DNA of 64,000 bases from Cellulomonas sp. NS3 (GTDB lineage Bacteria > Actinomycetota > Actinomycetes > Actinomycetales > Cellulomonadaceae): positions 1,240,001 through 1,304,000 of the forward strand of contig NZ_CP103289.1 in the NCBI RefSeq assembly GCF_024757985.1. The letters run 5' to 3'. This document shows, one piece after another, positions 45,005 through 55,900 of the stretch (position 1 is its first letter; each line of letters begins with the position of its first letter). The notes beneath the pieces were generated by a model. That model did no database searches, had not been told where the DNA came from, and was given only the letters and a program-made list of their open reading frames with translations. The translations under genes were made by a program, and so were the position numbers.

Positions 45005-46641
45005 CCCGCCGAGGCCTCGGTGGCCGTCGGGCTCGGGCCGCCGGCACCCGCGGCGCCGCGCGCACCCACGACCACGAGGTCGCCCTTGGCCAGCTCGACG
45101 TCGGCGCCCGTGATCTCGACGTACCCGCCCGCGGCGAGCCCGGTCTCGACGGTGACGAGCCTGCTCTCGTCGTCCGCGCCGAGGACCTCGACGCGCGACT
45201 CGCCGCCCGGGCCGGCGGTGAGCGCGGCGATCGGCACGGCGAGCACCTCGCCGCCCGTCGAGCTCACGGGGATCCGCACGCGCACGTTCGTGCCCTGCAG
45301 GAGCGTGAGCTGCTCGGGGGTCAGCGCCCCCGGCGTGAGCGTCACGGTGTACCGGCCGCCACCGGCGCCCTGCCCGCCGGCGTCGCCCGAGCCGCCGCCC
45401 GCCGGTTCGCCCTCGGCGCCGGCGTCCCCGTCGGAGGACCCGGCGTCCTGGACGCCCGCGGCGACCTCGGCGACGGTCACCGGGATCTCCGTGCCCTCGA
45501 CGGTGATCGAGCCCACGGTCCCGACCGTGAGCAGCTCCGCGTCGGCGCGCGCGGCCGAGGCGACGACCTCGAGGGAGGCGCCGGAGACCGTCATCACCGG
45601 GCCGCTGATCGTGCCCCCGCGCTTCACGGTGACCTCGTCGACGCGGCGCGGGAGCGACGGCAGGAAGACGACCTCGCTCGCGGGGAGCGTGGTCAGCACC
45701 GCGGTCTGCGCCTCGGCGAGCGCGGTCTTCGTCTCGGTCACCGCACGCTGTGCCGCGGTGACCTGCGCCTTCTCCGCCGAGGTGTCCGGTGCCGCCCTGG
45801 CCTCGTCGCGTGCGGCGACCGCCGCGTCGAGCTCGCCCTGGGCACGGGCGACCGCGCTCTGGCTGCACGTGGCGGCGCCGGTCTCCCCGTCGGGGCTCAC
45901 CGGCGCTGGAGCGTCGCACAGCGCGCGCGCCTCGGCGAGCTGCGCCGTCGCCACGGTCACCGCGGTCTCGAGAGCGATGAGCTCGGACGCCAGCTTGCCG
46001 CCGCCGGCCTTCGACAGCGCACGCTGCGCCGTCGCGAGCTGCTCCTGGGCGTCGCGGTGGGCCGACGTCGCGACCGTGACCTGCTCCTTCGTCTCCTTCG
46101 ACGGCGCCGGGGCCTCGTAGCCGATCTTCTGGTACAGCGCCTCGACCCCGCGGGCCGTCGTCGCGTCGAACGTCGGGTCGGCGGGGTCGCCGCCCTCGAT
46201 CCCGAGCGCGCGCAGCGCCGCCTTGAGCTGGCTCACGTCCGGCCCGGTCACCCCGGCGCGCAGCGTGCGGTACGTCGGCAGGTCGCCGGGGAGGACGACG
46301 ACCGGGCGCCCCGCGACCTCGAGCGCGATGCTCGCGGCGTCGAGGGCCGCGCCGACCTCGGGCACGTGCCCGGTGACGACCGCGGGACCGTCGGCGTCGC
46401 CGGTCTCGATCCGCACCTCGGCGGGGTCGTCGTAGACGGCGTCGCCCCGCAAGGTCACGTCGTTCGCGATGACCCGGCTCTCGACGGGGACCGTGATCGG
46501 CCCGGCCTCGGGTGGTGCCGCGTCGGCCGCGGCCTGGGCCGGCGACTCGATGAGCCGGCTCAGGCCGAGGCCCGCCGCGAGGCTCACGGCGGCCACGACC
46601 GCCATGACCCAGATCGTCCTGCTGCCCCCTGCGTGCTTCAC
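45001..46641 (-). CDS. Membrane-fusion-like protein with peptidoglycan-binding domain, MacAB-type module B
   Basis: A 546-residue protein with one N-terminal membrane segment (VMAVVAAVSLAAGLGLSRL) and an external part. A PG_binding_1 domain is visible at YRTLRAGVTGPDVSQLKAALRALGI, followed by a long coiled coil (about 180-310) and a beta-barrel/lipoyl-like region ending EVLAVPIAALTAGPGGESRVEVLG. It is the periplasmic-adaptor equivalent for the split MacB, with peptidoglycan binding in place of an outer-membrane partner. A Gly/Ser/Asp-rich insert lies around 395-425. GTG 46641 follows GAGG; the acidic lipoprotein gene lies 36 bases upstream on the same strand. Confidence 0.88.
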
Positions 46642-46677
46642 GTCGTCGCGCCGTCCTCGTCGGTCAGTCGCCCTCGG

Positions 46678-47661
46678 TCACTCGCCGTCGGCGGTGGAGT
46701 ACTTCTCGGCCCAGGCGTCGAGCTCGGCCTTGTGCTGGTCCACGAACTCCTGCTCGAGGGCGAACTGCACCTCGCGCGCCTTCTTCTCGTGCTCGGTGGA
46801 CTTCTTGCAGCGCGCGTCGGCGACCGCGGTGGCGATTTCCTTCTCCTTGAACTCCGCGACCGCGGCGGGGTCCGGCTCGGGCGCCTCCTCGGTCGTCGTC
46901 GACATGAGCGTGCTGAACTCCTCGGAGATCGCGTTGATCGCGTCCTCGGGGGTCGCGAAGTCGGCGTACCCGGCGTCCGCCATGCACGTGGCCCAGGCGG
47001 CGTTCGCCTCGGCCATCTTCGGGTCGCTCGTGGCGCGCTCGTACAGCGCCGTCATCTCCTCCTGGAGGCTCGCGAACTCCGGGTCGGCCCACGCCTGACC
47101 CTGCTCGTAGACCTCGTGCTGCGCCTTGCCCTGGCAGCCCTGCGTCGTCCAGTCGCCGGCGGGCGCGTCGCCCTCGGCTGTCGCCGCCTGGTCGCCGAAC
47201 AGCGCGGCGTAGTACGCGGCCTGCTCCTGCTCCGACATCGCGGCGACGTAGTCGGCGTTGGGGTCGACCCACTCCTGCTCGCCCTCGGTCGGCGTCTCGT
47301 ACGAGGTCGACATGCCGTACCCGTTCTCCGCGGCGTACTCCTCGGTGCCGTAGCGGTCGGCGTCCTCCTGGTCCTCCTCGATCGTCTCCGTGACGGCCGA
47401 CATGTCCTGCTGCGTGTACTCGAAGCCCTGCTCCCGCATGCAGGCGGCGACGATCTCCTCGGAGCGGCGACCCATCTCGGACCAGTCCTGGTCCTCCATG
47501 CTGCCCATGACGTCGTCGAAGTAGGCGCTGAGCGGCCCGTCGCCGTCCTCGCTGACCGTCGTGGCGTCCTTCGGGTCCTTGTCGGAGCTGCACCCCCCGA
47601 CGAGCAGGAGCACGGTGCATCCGACCGCTGCTGCGGCGGTGGTCAGGGTGTGGGTCCTCAT
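46678..47661 (-). CDS. Acidic lipoprotein of unknown function preceding MacAB-type module B
   Basis: A 327-residue predicted lipoprotein (lipobox LVGGC near residue 24). The mature chain is very rich in Glu, Asp, Ala, Gln and Tyr, largely helical, and has four further Cys, in MREQGFEY-type and CMADAGY-type helical repeats that look alike: VAACMREQGFEYT and WATCMADAGYADF. Lipoproteins of this style are common beside split MacB exporters in actinobacteria, so it may be a substrate or extra subunit. ATG 47661 has GAGGAAGG upstream. A terminator precedes it, so it probably begins the transcription unit with module B. No function can be assigned. Confidence 0.75.
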   Translation of the reverse strand: MRTHTLTTAAAAVGCTVLLLVGGCSSDKDPKDATTVSEDGDGPLSAYFDDVMGSMEDQDWSEMGRRSEEIVAACMREQGFEYTQQDMSAVTETIEEDQEDADRYGTEEYAAENGYGMSTSYETPTEGEQEWVDPNADYVAAMSEQEQAAYYAALFGDQAATAEGDAPAGDWTTQGCQGKAQHEVYEQGQAWADPEFASLQEEMTALYERATSDPKMAEANAAWATCMADAGYADFATPEDAINAISEEFSTLMSTTTEEAPEPDPAAVAEFKEKEIATAVADARCKKSTEHEKKAREVQFALEQEFVDQHKAELDAWAEKYSTADGE

Positions 47662-47760
47662 GAGGCTGCCTTCCTCGGCGTGCGACGGCGTTCCGTTTCC
47701 TCCGGGAACGTACCGGTTCCGCGCGTGCGCCGGATCACTCTCGGGGATGACCGGGCGCCC

Positions 47761-47797
47761 GGGGTGGGGGTCCGCAGGGCGCACGGATCCCCACCCC
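47761..47797 (-). terminator. Hairpin separating the two MacAB-type modules
   Basis: Arms 47761-47774 and 47784-47797 pair over 14 bases with one mismatch, immediately after the stop of the FtsX-like gene at 47801. Modules A and B are therefore likely to be separate operons. Confidence 0.75.
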
Positions 47798-47800
47798 TGG

Positions 47801-49000
47801 TCAGTAGCGGATGGCGTCGATGACCTTGACACGCACCGCGACGGTCGCGGGGATGAGGCCGGCCAGGGCGCCCACCGCCGTCGCGCACGCCATGCCGGTC
47901 AGCGCCGCCGAGACCGGGAACGGCGGCATGTCCTGGATCCCCGTCCCGAGCGCGCGCTCGATCGGCAGGTTCTTGATGATCGCGACCGCGGCCACGATGC
48001 CGACGAGACCGGCGACGACGGTCGCGACGACGGACTCCATGAGGACCCCGAAGAAGATCCGGCCCGACGTCGCGCCGAAGCTGCGCCGGATGCCGATCTC
48101 CCGGATGCGGTGCCGCACGGTCACGAGCGCGATGTTCACGAGCCCCAGGCCCCCGAGCAGCAGCGCGATCGCGCCGATGCCGAGCGCCGCCCAGCGCATC
48201 GCGCCGTCGATCGCGCCCCAGCCCTCCTGCGGGAGCATCACGTTGACGTCCGTCCCCGGCAGGGAGGCGCGCAGGTCGCGCGTCAGGAGCGGCTGCATCT
48301 CCTCCGCGAGGTCCGGCGGCACCCACGCCTTGAGCGTCGGGACGATCGGCCCGTACGCCGTCGAGGGCGTCGCCCACCGCTCGTAGTGGTCGAACAGGAG
48401 GTACGCCTCCGGCGGTGCCTCGGGCCACATGTTGGGGTAGACCCCGATGACCTCGGTGCGGACCGGGGTCTCGCCGCCGAGCAGCACGGTCGGGTGCCCC
48501 GACACGTCGGCCACGCCCAGCGCGTCGAGGAAGGCCTCGTTCACGACGACGGCCGGTGCGAAACGGCCGGCGTCCGCGTCGGTGAACCAGCGTCCCTGCT
48601 CGGGCACCAGGCGCATGATCGTGCCGTACGCCGGGTCGACGACCTGCATCTGCACGGGTCGGCTGCCCGTCGGGAAGCGGAACGGCAGCTCGGTCCACAT
48701 CTGGCGGCTCGCGTGCTCGATGCCGTACCGCTCGACGAGCCGGTCGTACTCGGCCGTGTACTGCGCGGTGCTGGGAGCGGACGCGCCCCGGGGGTACGCC
48801 GCGATGTCGAGCGTCACGGACCGGCCCGACTGGCGCTCGGCCATCTCGTGGGTCGCCTGGTTGAGCATCTGCACGATCGCCGTCACGCCGGTGATCGCGG
48901 TGACCGCGACCGCGACGCCGACGAGCGCGAGCAGGACCCGCAGCTTGTGGATGCGCAGCTCGTCCCACGCCTCGACGACCGTGCCGACGAACCCGCTCAT
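47801..49000 (-). CDS. FtsX-like permease of MacAB-type module A
   Basis: A 399-residue split MacB permease: N-terminal membrane segment in HKLRVLLALVGVAVAVTAITGVTAIV, an external domain, then three C-terminal segments with the FtsX pattern VRHRIREIGIRRSFGATSGRIFFGVLMESVVATVVAG. It shares the plan of the module B permease but the sequences differ widely. ATG 49000 overlaps the ATPase stop as ATGA. It is the last gene of the module; a terminator follows the stop. Substrate unknown. Confidence 0.88.
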   Translation of the reverse strand: MSGFVGTVVEAWDELRIHKLRVLLALVGVAVAVTAITGVTAIVQMLNQATHEMAERQSGRSVTLDIAAYPRGASAPSTAQYTAEYDRLVERYGIEHASRQMWTELPFRFPTGSRPVQMQVVDPAYGTIMRLVPEQGRWFTDADAGRFAPAVVVNEAFLDALGVADVSGHPTVLLGGETPVRTEVIGVYPNMWPEAPPEAYLLFDHYERWATPSTAYGPIVPTLKAWVPPDLAEEMQPLLTRDLRASLPGTDVNVMLPQEGWGAIDGAMRWAALGIGAIALLLGGLGLVNIALVTVRHRIREIGIRRSFGATSGRIFFGVLMESVVATVVAGLVGIVAAVAIIKNLPIERALGTGIQDMPPFPVSAALTGMACATAVGALAGLIPATVAVRVKVIDAIRY

Positions 49001-49761
49001 GCGAGCACCGCCGTCGCGTCGTCCGGCCGGTCGGTCGGCACGTCGCCGACCCACTCGGTCACCCGACCGGGCGCGTTGAGTCGGATCGGGACGAGCACGC
49101 CGTCCGCGAGCCGGTAGTGGCGCTGCGCCCGCGCCGCGACCGCGAGGTCGTGCGTGATGGCGATGAGTGCCGCGCCCGACTCCGACGCGATCTCGTCCAG
49201 CAGCTCCATGATCTCCCCGCCGGTGTCGACGTCGAGCGCGCCGGTCGGCTCGTCGGCGAGGATCACGCGCGGGCGGCGCACGAGCGCACGGGCGATCGCG
49301 ACGCGCTGCTGCTCGCCGCCGGACAGCTTCTCGGGCTTCTCCTCGAGCCGGTCGCCGAGCCCGACGCGCTCGAGCATCTCGCCGGCGAGGCCCCTGCGGC
49401 GCCAGAACTGCCGCCCGCGGGCGTACATCAGCGGCGCCGCGACGTTCTCGAGCGCGGTGCGCCCGGGGAGCAGGTTGAACTGCTGGAAGACGAACCCGAA
49501 GTCGTCGCCGCGGCGGCGCGCCCGGGCCCGGCCGGACAGCCGCGCGACCGACGTGCCCTCGAGCACGTACTCGCCGGACGTCGGCGCGTCGAGCAGACCG
49601 AGGATGTTGAGGAGCGTCGACTTGCCGGTCCCGGAGCGGCCCACGACCGAGACGTGCTCGCCCGCGTCGACCGAGAGCGTGATGCCGCGCAGGATCTCCA
49701 GGACGCGGTCGTCGGGCAGGCGGACCGACCGGGTGACGTCGGTGAGCTCGAGCAGGCTCAT
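48997..49761 (-). CDS. ABC ATPase of MacAB-type module A
   Basis: A 254-residue MacB/LolD-type ATPase with Walker A GRSGTGKSTLLNILG, Q-loop FVFQQFNLLPGRTALENV, signature LSGGEQQRVAIARALV, Walker B VILADEPTGALD, and AITHDL. The C-terminus carries about 25 extra residues (LNAPGRVTEWVGDVPTDRPD) not usual in the family. ATG 49761 overlaps the stop of the HlyD-like gene; its own stop overlaps the permease start. This coupling of three genes repeats the plan of module B, so the two modules probably arose from a common type. Confidence 0.92.
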   Translation of the reverse strand: MSLLELTDVTRSVRLPDDRVLEILRGITLSVDAGEHVSVVGRSGTGKSTLLNILGLLDAPTSGEYVLEGTSVARLSGRARARRRGDDFGFVFQQFNLLPGRTALENVAAPLMYARGRQFWRRRGLAGEMLERVGLGDRLEEKPEKLSGGEQQRVAIARALVRRPRVILADEPTGALDVDTGGEIMELLDEIASESGAALIAITHDLAVAARAQRHYRLADGVLVPIRLNAPGRVTEWVGDVPTDRPDDATAVLA

Positions 49762-50804
49762 CCGCCGCACACCGCCGGGTCGAACTGCATCGGGTCGCCG
49801 CAGTCGACGGGCCCCGAGACGTCGCCGATCGGGATGAACTGCAGCACCTTGTCGCCCTCGGCCAGGCCCTCGGTGACCTGCACGGTCTCCCCGTCGGTCA
49901 GGCCGAGCCCGACGGCCCGCATCTCGGGCTCCCCGCCCGGGACCTCGACCCAGACGTTGCCCTTCTGCACCGAGCCCTGGACGGACGAGACGGGGACGAC
50001 GACGGCGTTCTCGGCCGTGCCGTTGGTGATCGCGATGTCCGCGCCGAGCCCCGCGAACGCGGTCACGCCGGCGGGCACGGCGCACGTGACGGTGCCGGAG
50101 ACGGGCTCGGCCGGTGTGCCCGGGTCGGCCACGGTGGTGGCGTCGGGAGCCGTCGCGGGTGCCTGGGCGGCGGCGCCGAGCCGCAGGCCCGTGCACGTGA
50201 ACGGCGCCGGGCCGCCCTTGAGCGTGACCTGCGCCTCCGCGGGGGCGCCGAGCAGGCGGTACTGCTGCTCGGGCGTGAGCGTGCCCGAGACCGAGAGCGT
50301 CCCGGGGGAGACCGAGCCGATCGCGTCGCCGACCGCGACGACCTGGTCCTTGAGCGCCGTGAGCGTGAGCGTCCCGGCGGTCCCGGCCCGCACGGTCTCG
50401 CGCTTGACCTTCGGCTTGTTCTGCTTGACGGTCTGCTCGCCGGTCTCGGCGTTCGTCGTCGTGGTCGGCTCCACGGGCGTCTCGAGCGTGACCTCGAGCA
50501 CCGGGGTGTCGGCGGCGACGGCCTGGCCGTTCGTGGCGAGCAGCTTGGTGACCGTGCCGGCCATCGTGGCCTTGACCGTGGTGGCCGGGTCGGCGACGAC
50601 GGCGCCCTGCACGGTGACGGAGTTCGTGATGGTCCCGGTGCCGACCTCGACGTACTGCTCGGTGATCTGCCCGGACGGCTCGAGCGCGTCGGACGTGGTG
50701 GTGACCTCCGAGCCCGCGAAGGCGAGCTTGACGAGCGCCACCGCGATCACCGCCCACAGGACGATCCGGACGGTCGGGAAGATGATCCTGCGGGTGACCC
50801 CCAC
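49758..50804 (-). CDS. HlyD/MacA-like membrane-fusion protein of MacAB-type module A
   Basis: A 348-residue protein with one N-terminal membrane segment (IVLWAVIAVALVKLAFAG) and an external part with lipoyl-like halves: TVQGAVVADPATTVKATMAGTVTKLLATNGQAVAADTPVLEV and VRAGTAGTLTLTALKDQVVAVGDAI, then a beta-barrel. It lacks the coiled coil and peptidoglycan-binding domain of its module B counterpart. GTG 50804 is chosen because GAGGAG lies eight bases upstream; it is the first gene of its operon. The 236 bases between it and galK show no gene or clear hairpin. Confidence 0.85.
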   Translation of the reverse strand: MGVTRRIIFPTVRIVLWAVIAVALVKLAFAGSEVTTTSDALEPSGQITEQYVEVGTGTITNSVTVQGAVVADPATTVKATMAGTVTKLLATNGQAVAADTPVLEVTLETPVEPTTTTNAETGEQTVKQNKPKVKRETVRAGTAGTLTLTALKDQVVAVGDAIGSVSPGTLSVSGTLTPEQQYRLLGAPAEAQVTLKGGPAPFTCTGLRLGAAAQAPATAPDATTVADPGTPAEPVSGTVTCAVPAGVTAFAGLGADIAITNGTAENAVVVPVSSVQGSVQKGNVWVEVPGGEPEMRAVGLGLTDGETVQVTEGLAEGDKVLQFIPIGDVSGPVDCGDPMQFDPAVCGG

Positions 50805-51040
50805 GGTCGTGCTCCTCTGTCGGCGTGGACGGGGGCGACGTGGGCCGCCCCCGCACGCCGAACCTAGCGACGCGCTCGCGGGCGTCGCCTCCGCCTGGGG
50901 GATGACTCCGCCGTCCTGCCCTGGTCCTCCCCTGCGAGGAGGGCCGGACCGTTGTCCACCCGGGGTCGCACGCGGGCCGGCGCCGCGGACCGGGGTGCGC
51001 TGGCGCAGGTCAGCGGCCCGCGGGCCGGGTCGCGCCGCCG

Positions 51041-52308
<1,268 letters not shown>

Positions 52309-52312
<4 letters not shown>

Positions 52313-53535
52313 AGGGCCACCTCCTGAAGTCGCGCCGCGATCCGCTCGGGCGTCGTGTCGCTGATCCATGCCGCCATCCCGGACTCCACGCCCGCGAGGT
52401 ACTTGAGCTTGTTCGCGGCGCGCAGCACCGAGAACACCTGCAGGTGCAGCCGGCCGAGGTCCCGGCCCTCGCCGACGACGGCCTGGTGCCAGCCCGCGAT
52501 GTAGGGCAGCGGGACCGCCGTGCCGTCCTGCTCGACGAAGAACCGGTCGAGGCGGCGCAGGAGCTCGAGGTAGGTGACCGCGAGGTCGTCGCGCTCCGCG
52601 TCGGTGAGCCCCGGGAGGTCCAGGACGTCGCGGTGGGGGGCGAGGTGCACCTCCACGGGCCAGCGCGCGGCCGCGGGCACGTACGCCGTCCAGTGCTCCG
52701 ACTCGAGCACGACGCGGGTCCCGGCCCGGCGCTCCGCGGCGAGCACGTCGGCGTGCAGGTTGCGGCCCGTGCGCTCGCGGTAGCCGGCGGCCTGCGTGAG
52801 CATCGCCTGCGTGCGCGGGGTCACGTACGGGAACGCGTAGATCTGCCCGTGCGGGTGCGGGAGGGTGACGCCGATCTCCTTGCCGCGGTTCTCGAAGCAG
52901 AACACCTGCGCGATGCCGGGCAGCCGGGACAGCTCGGCCGTGCGGTCGGCCCAGGCCTCGATGACGGTCCGCACGCGCGACGGCGCGAGCTCGGCGAACG
53001 AGCTCGTGTGGTCCGAGCTGAAGCACACGACCTCGCACCGCCCGGCGGCCGGGCGCGCCGCCCACAGCTCCTCGCCGTCGACCTGCCAGCCGTCCTCGAG
53101 CGTCACGCCCGGGACCTGCATGAGCGCCGGGAACCGGTTCTCGAAGACCGCGACGTCGTAGTCGGTGTCGGGGATCTCGCCGTCGGAGTAGGTCGTCCCC
53201 GAGGTCGCCGGGCGCGCGGGGCACAGCGGGCACGAGTCGGCTGCGGGCAGGAACGTGCGGTTCATGCGGTGCGACGCCATCGGGATCCAGTCGCCCGTCA
53301 GCGGGTCGCGGCGCATCTCCGGCCCCGCGAAGGTCGCGGGGGCCGGGACGCCGGGCGCGGGGGCGACGGGCGTGAACCGGTCGCCGAGAGGGCGCGGGTC
53401 GTCGAGGCGACGGGTCGCGCCGCCCGAGACGTAGGGCTCGGAGTCGTCGAAGTAGACGAGCTCGCGGCCGTCGGCCATGGTCGTCGCGGTCCGGCGCACG
53501 CGCGCAGCGCCGGGGGTGGGGCCGGGGTCGGTCAT
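52309..53535 (-). CDS. galT: Galactose-1-phosphate uridylyltransferase
   Basis: Moves UMP from UDP-glucose to galactose-1-phosphate. The 408-residue protein has CPLCPA, which with later His residues fits the usual metal site, RFPALMQVPG, and the catalytic His in LPHPHGQIYAFPY (HPH-x-Q). It ends with HLQVFSVLRAANKLKYLAGVESGMAAWISDT. The product joins galK directly. ATG 53535 overlaps the deoR stop. No UDP-galactose 4-epimerase gene lies with it, so the epimerase must be encoded elsewhere. Confidence 0.96.
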
Positions 53536-54353
53536 GGCTGCTCCTCGGGGAGGGGGTCGGGGGAGACGAGGCGGACCTCGCCCACGGCCGTCCCGAGCGT
53601 GGCACGGGCGTGCGCGCCCAGCCCGGTGTCGGTCACGAGCACGTCGACGTCGTCGAGCGGGACGATGCGGGCGAGCCCGGCGACGCCCCACTTCGAGTGG
53701 TCGGCGAGCACGGTCACGTGCGCGGCGGAGCGCACGAGCGCCCGGTCGGTGGCGGCCTCGAGCACGTTGGGGGTCGTCGCGCCGCCCGCGTCGAGCCCGT
53801 GCACCCCGAGCAGCGCGCGGTCGACGCGCAGGCTCGCGAGCGCGGCGTCGGCGACGGGGCCGACGAGCGCGTCGGACGGGGTGCGCACGCCGCCGGTCAG
53901 GATGACCTCGAGCGTGCCGCCCGCGGGCGACGCGGGTGCGCCGTGCAGCGCGTCGGCGACGTGCAGGGAGTTGGTCACGACGGTGAGCGGGCGCAGCGCG
54001 GTGTCGGCGGCGACGAGCCGGGCGAGCAGGTGGGTCGTCGTGCCGGCGGACAGCGCGAGGGACTGGCCGGGCTCGAGCAGGGTCAGCGCCTCGCGGGCGA
54101 TGGCGGCCTTCTCGGCGGCGGCCCACGCCTGCTTGGTCGCGAATGCGGGCTCGGCCGCCGAGTGCCCGGTCGGGGCGATGGCGAGGGCGCCTCCGTGGAC
54201 GCGGCGCACGAGTCCCGCGCGGGCGAGCTCGGCGATGTCGCGGCGGACCGTCATGTCGGAGACCTCGAGCGCCTCGACGAGGTCGGCGACCCGCACGGCC
54301 CCGTGCAGGCGCGCCTCGGCGAGGATGCGGTCCTGACGCTGAGACGCGAGCAC
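53532..54353 (-). CDS. DeoR-family repressor of the gal operon
   Basis: A 273-residue regulator with a DeoR helix-turn-helix (RQDRILAEARLHGAVRVADLVEALEVSDMTVRRDIAELARAGLVRRVHGGA) and a C-terminal sugar-phosphate-sensing domain (ALSAGTTTHLLARL, VVTNSLHVADAL, LGVHGLDAGGATTPN). GTG 54353 is chosen over an upstream in-frame GTG at 54368 because a good promoter (see 54360-54388) ends six bases before it, so transcription starts at or beside this codon. LASQRQ is also the classical DeoR beginning. It is the first gene of the operon with galT and galK, so it is self-regulated. The effector is probably a galactose or tagatose phosphate. Confidence 0.9.
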   Translation of the reverse strand: MLASQRQDRILAEARLHGAVRVADLVEALEVSDMTVRRDIAELARAGLVRRVHGGALAIAPTGHSAAEPAFATKQAWAAAEKAAIAREALTLLEPGQSLALSAGTTTHLLARLVAADTALRPLTVVTNSLHVADALHGAPASPAGGTLEVILTGGVRTPSDALVGPVADAALASLRVDRALLGVHGLDAGGATTPNVLEAATDRALVRSAAHVTVLADHSKWGVAGLARIVPLDDVDVLVTDTGLGAHARATLGTAVGEVRLVSPDPLPEEQP

Positions 54354-54359
54354 CTGCAC

Positions 54360-54388
54360 AGTATCCACCGGGATCGAACAGGAACCAA
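54360..54388 (-). promoter_or_regulatory. Promoter of deoR-galT-galK, leaderless
   Basis: On the minus strand TTGGTT (54388-54383), a 17-base spacer and GATACT (54365-54360) form a good sigma-70-type promoter. The GTG at 54353 begins seven bases after the -10, so the message has no leader and needs no ribosome site. Confidence 0.7.
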
Positions 54389-54579
54389 CAGAGCGGCGGG
54401 CGCGGGTCCGGCGTCCGGGCGCGCGTCGGTCGGGCGGACGGGCGTCCTGCCAGTGTGCGCAGCGGCAGGCCCGGGCGCGCGGCGGACGACGCAGGCTCAG
54501 CCGCGGTCAGTCACCGGGCGCGAGCGGCGGTCGGCCGCCCCGGACGAGCGGCAGCCCCGGTCGACGCCGGGTCAGGCGG

Positions 54580-55740
54580 TCAGCGACCGACCGGCGACAG
54601 CCCGAGCGGCTTGCCCGCGAGCCCGCGCGACCGCGTCGCGAGCGCCCGCGCGACGTCCCGCAGCGCGACCGCGGCGGGCGAGTCGGGGTGCGCCAGCACG
54701 ACCGGCGTGCCGTCGTCGCCGTCCTGCCGCAGCGCGACGTCGAGCGGGACCTGCCCGAGCAGCGGGACCGCCGAGCCGGTCGCGCGCGACAGGTTCTCCG
54801 CGACGCGCGCACCGCCGCCCGCGCCGAAGATCTCGAGCCGTGAGCCGTCGGGCTGCTCGAGCCACGACATGTTCTCGACGACGCCCACGACGTGCTGGCG
54901 CGTCTGCAGGGCGACGGACCCCGCGCGCTCGGCGACCTCGGCCGCGGCGTCCTGCGGCGTCGTGACGACGAGGACCTCGGAGGTCGGCAGCAGCTGCGCG
55001 ACCGAGATCGCGATGTCGCCGGTGCCGGGCGGCAGATCGAGGAGGAGCACGTCGAGGTCCGCCCAGAACACGTCCGCGAGGAACTGCTGGAGCGCGCGGT
55101 GCAGCATCGGCCCGCGCCACACGACCGGCTGCCCGGGCGGCACGAACATGCCGATCGAGATGACCTTGACGTCGTGGGCGACCGGCGGGAGCAGCATGTC
55201 GTCGACCTTGGTCGGCGGCTGCGTCACGCCGAGCATGCGCGGGATCGAGAACCCGTAGATGTCCGCGTCGACGACGCCGACGCGCAGGCCGTCCGCGGCC
55301 ATCGCGACCGCGAGGTTCGCCGTGACCGACGACTTGCCGACGCCGCCCTTGCCCGACGCGATCGCGTAGACCTTGGTCAGCGAGCCCGGCTGCGCGAACG
55401 GGATCGTGGGCTCCGCGGTGCCGCGCAGGCGCTCGCGCAGCCCGGCGCGCTGCTCGGCCGACATCACGCCCATCGCGAGGCGGACCTCCGCGACGCCGTC
55501 GAGCGGCTGGACCGCCGCCGTGACGTCCTTGGTGATCGTGTCCTTGAGCGGGCAGCCCGCGGTGGTGAGGTCGATGCCGACCGTGACGCGCGCGCCGTCC
55601 GGCAGCGACGTCGTGTCGACCTCGACGGACCGGACCATGCCGAGCTCGGTGATCGGCCGGCGGATCTCGGGGTCGAGGACCCCCTCGAGCGCGGTGCGCA
55701 CCGCTTCGGCGAGCGCGGTCGGGTCGGTCGTCAGGGGCAT
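54580..55740 (-). CDS. Mrp/NBP35-family iron-sulfur carrier ATPase without the usual CxxC
   Basis: A 386-residue protein with an N-terminal MIP18/DUF59 domain (VRTALEGVLDPEIRRPITELGMVRSVEV) and a P-loop ATPase with the deviant Walker A AIASGKGGVGKSSVTANL, DADIYGFSIPRML and DLPPGTGDIAISV. Mrp/ApbC proteins carry [4Fe-4S] clusters to target proteins. The usual CxxC after VENMS is missing: here it reads VENMSWLEQPDGSRLEIFGAGGG, so the standard cluster-binding site is absent. The only Cys visible is in TTAGCPLKDT of DUF59. ATG 55740 is chosen; a TACGAT just upstream may be its -10. Confidence 0.9.
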   Translation of the reverse strand: MPLTTDPTALAEAVRTALEGVLDPEIRRPITELGMVRSVEVDTTSLPDGARVTVGIDLTTAGCPLKDTITKDVTAAVQPLDGVAEVRLAMGVMSAEQRAGLRERLRGTAEPTIPFAQPGSLTKVYAIASGKGGVGKSSVTANLAVAMAADGLRVGVVDADIYGFSIPRMLGVTQPPTKVDDMLLPPVAHDVKVISIGMFVPPGQPVVWRGPMLHRALQQFLADVFWADLDVLLLDLPPGTGDIAISVAQLLPTSEVLVVTTPQDAAAEVAERAGSVALQTRQHVVGVVENMSWLEQPDGSRLEIFGAGGGARVAENLSRATGSAVPLLGQVPLDVALRQDGDDGTPVVLAHPDSPAAVALRDVARALATRSRGLAGKPLGLSPVGR

Positions 55741-55900
55741 GCGCCCATCGTAGGCGCGGCGTCCCGGGGGCCCGTGCGCCGCAGGTCCCGGACGCGGCGT
55801 ACCCCCCGGGGGGTCACCGACGCAGCCGCCCGGCCGCGCGGCCCTCGGCGCCGCACCCGACCCTCGGCGCCGCACCGGCGCTCGGTGCCGCGCCGGGTCC

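Noticed and set aside
50805-51040. Small gene between the HlyD-like gene and galK
   Set aside because: Open frames there lack ribosome sites and conserved residues; nothing convincing was found.
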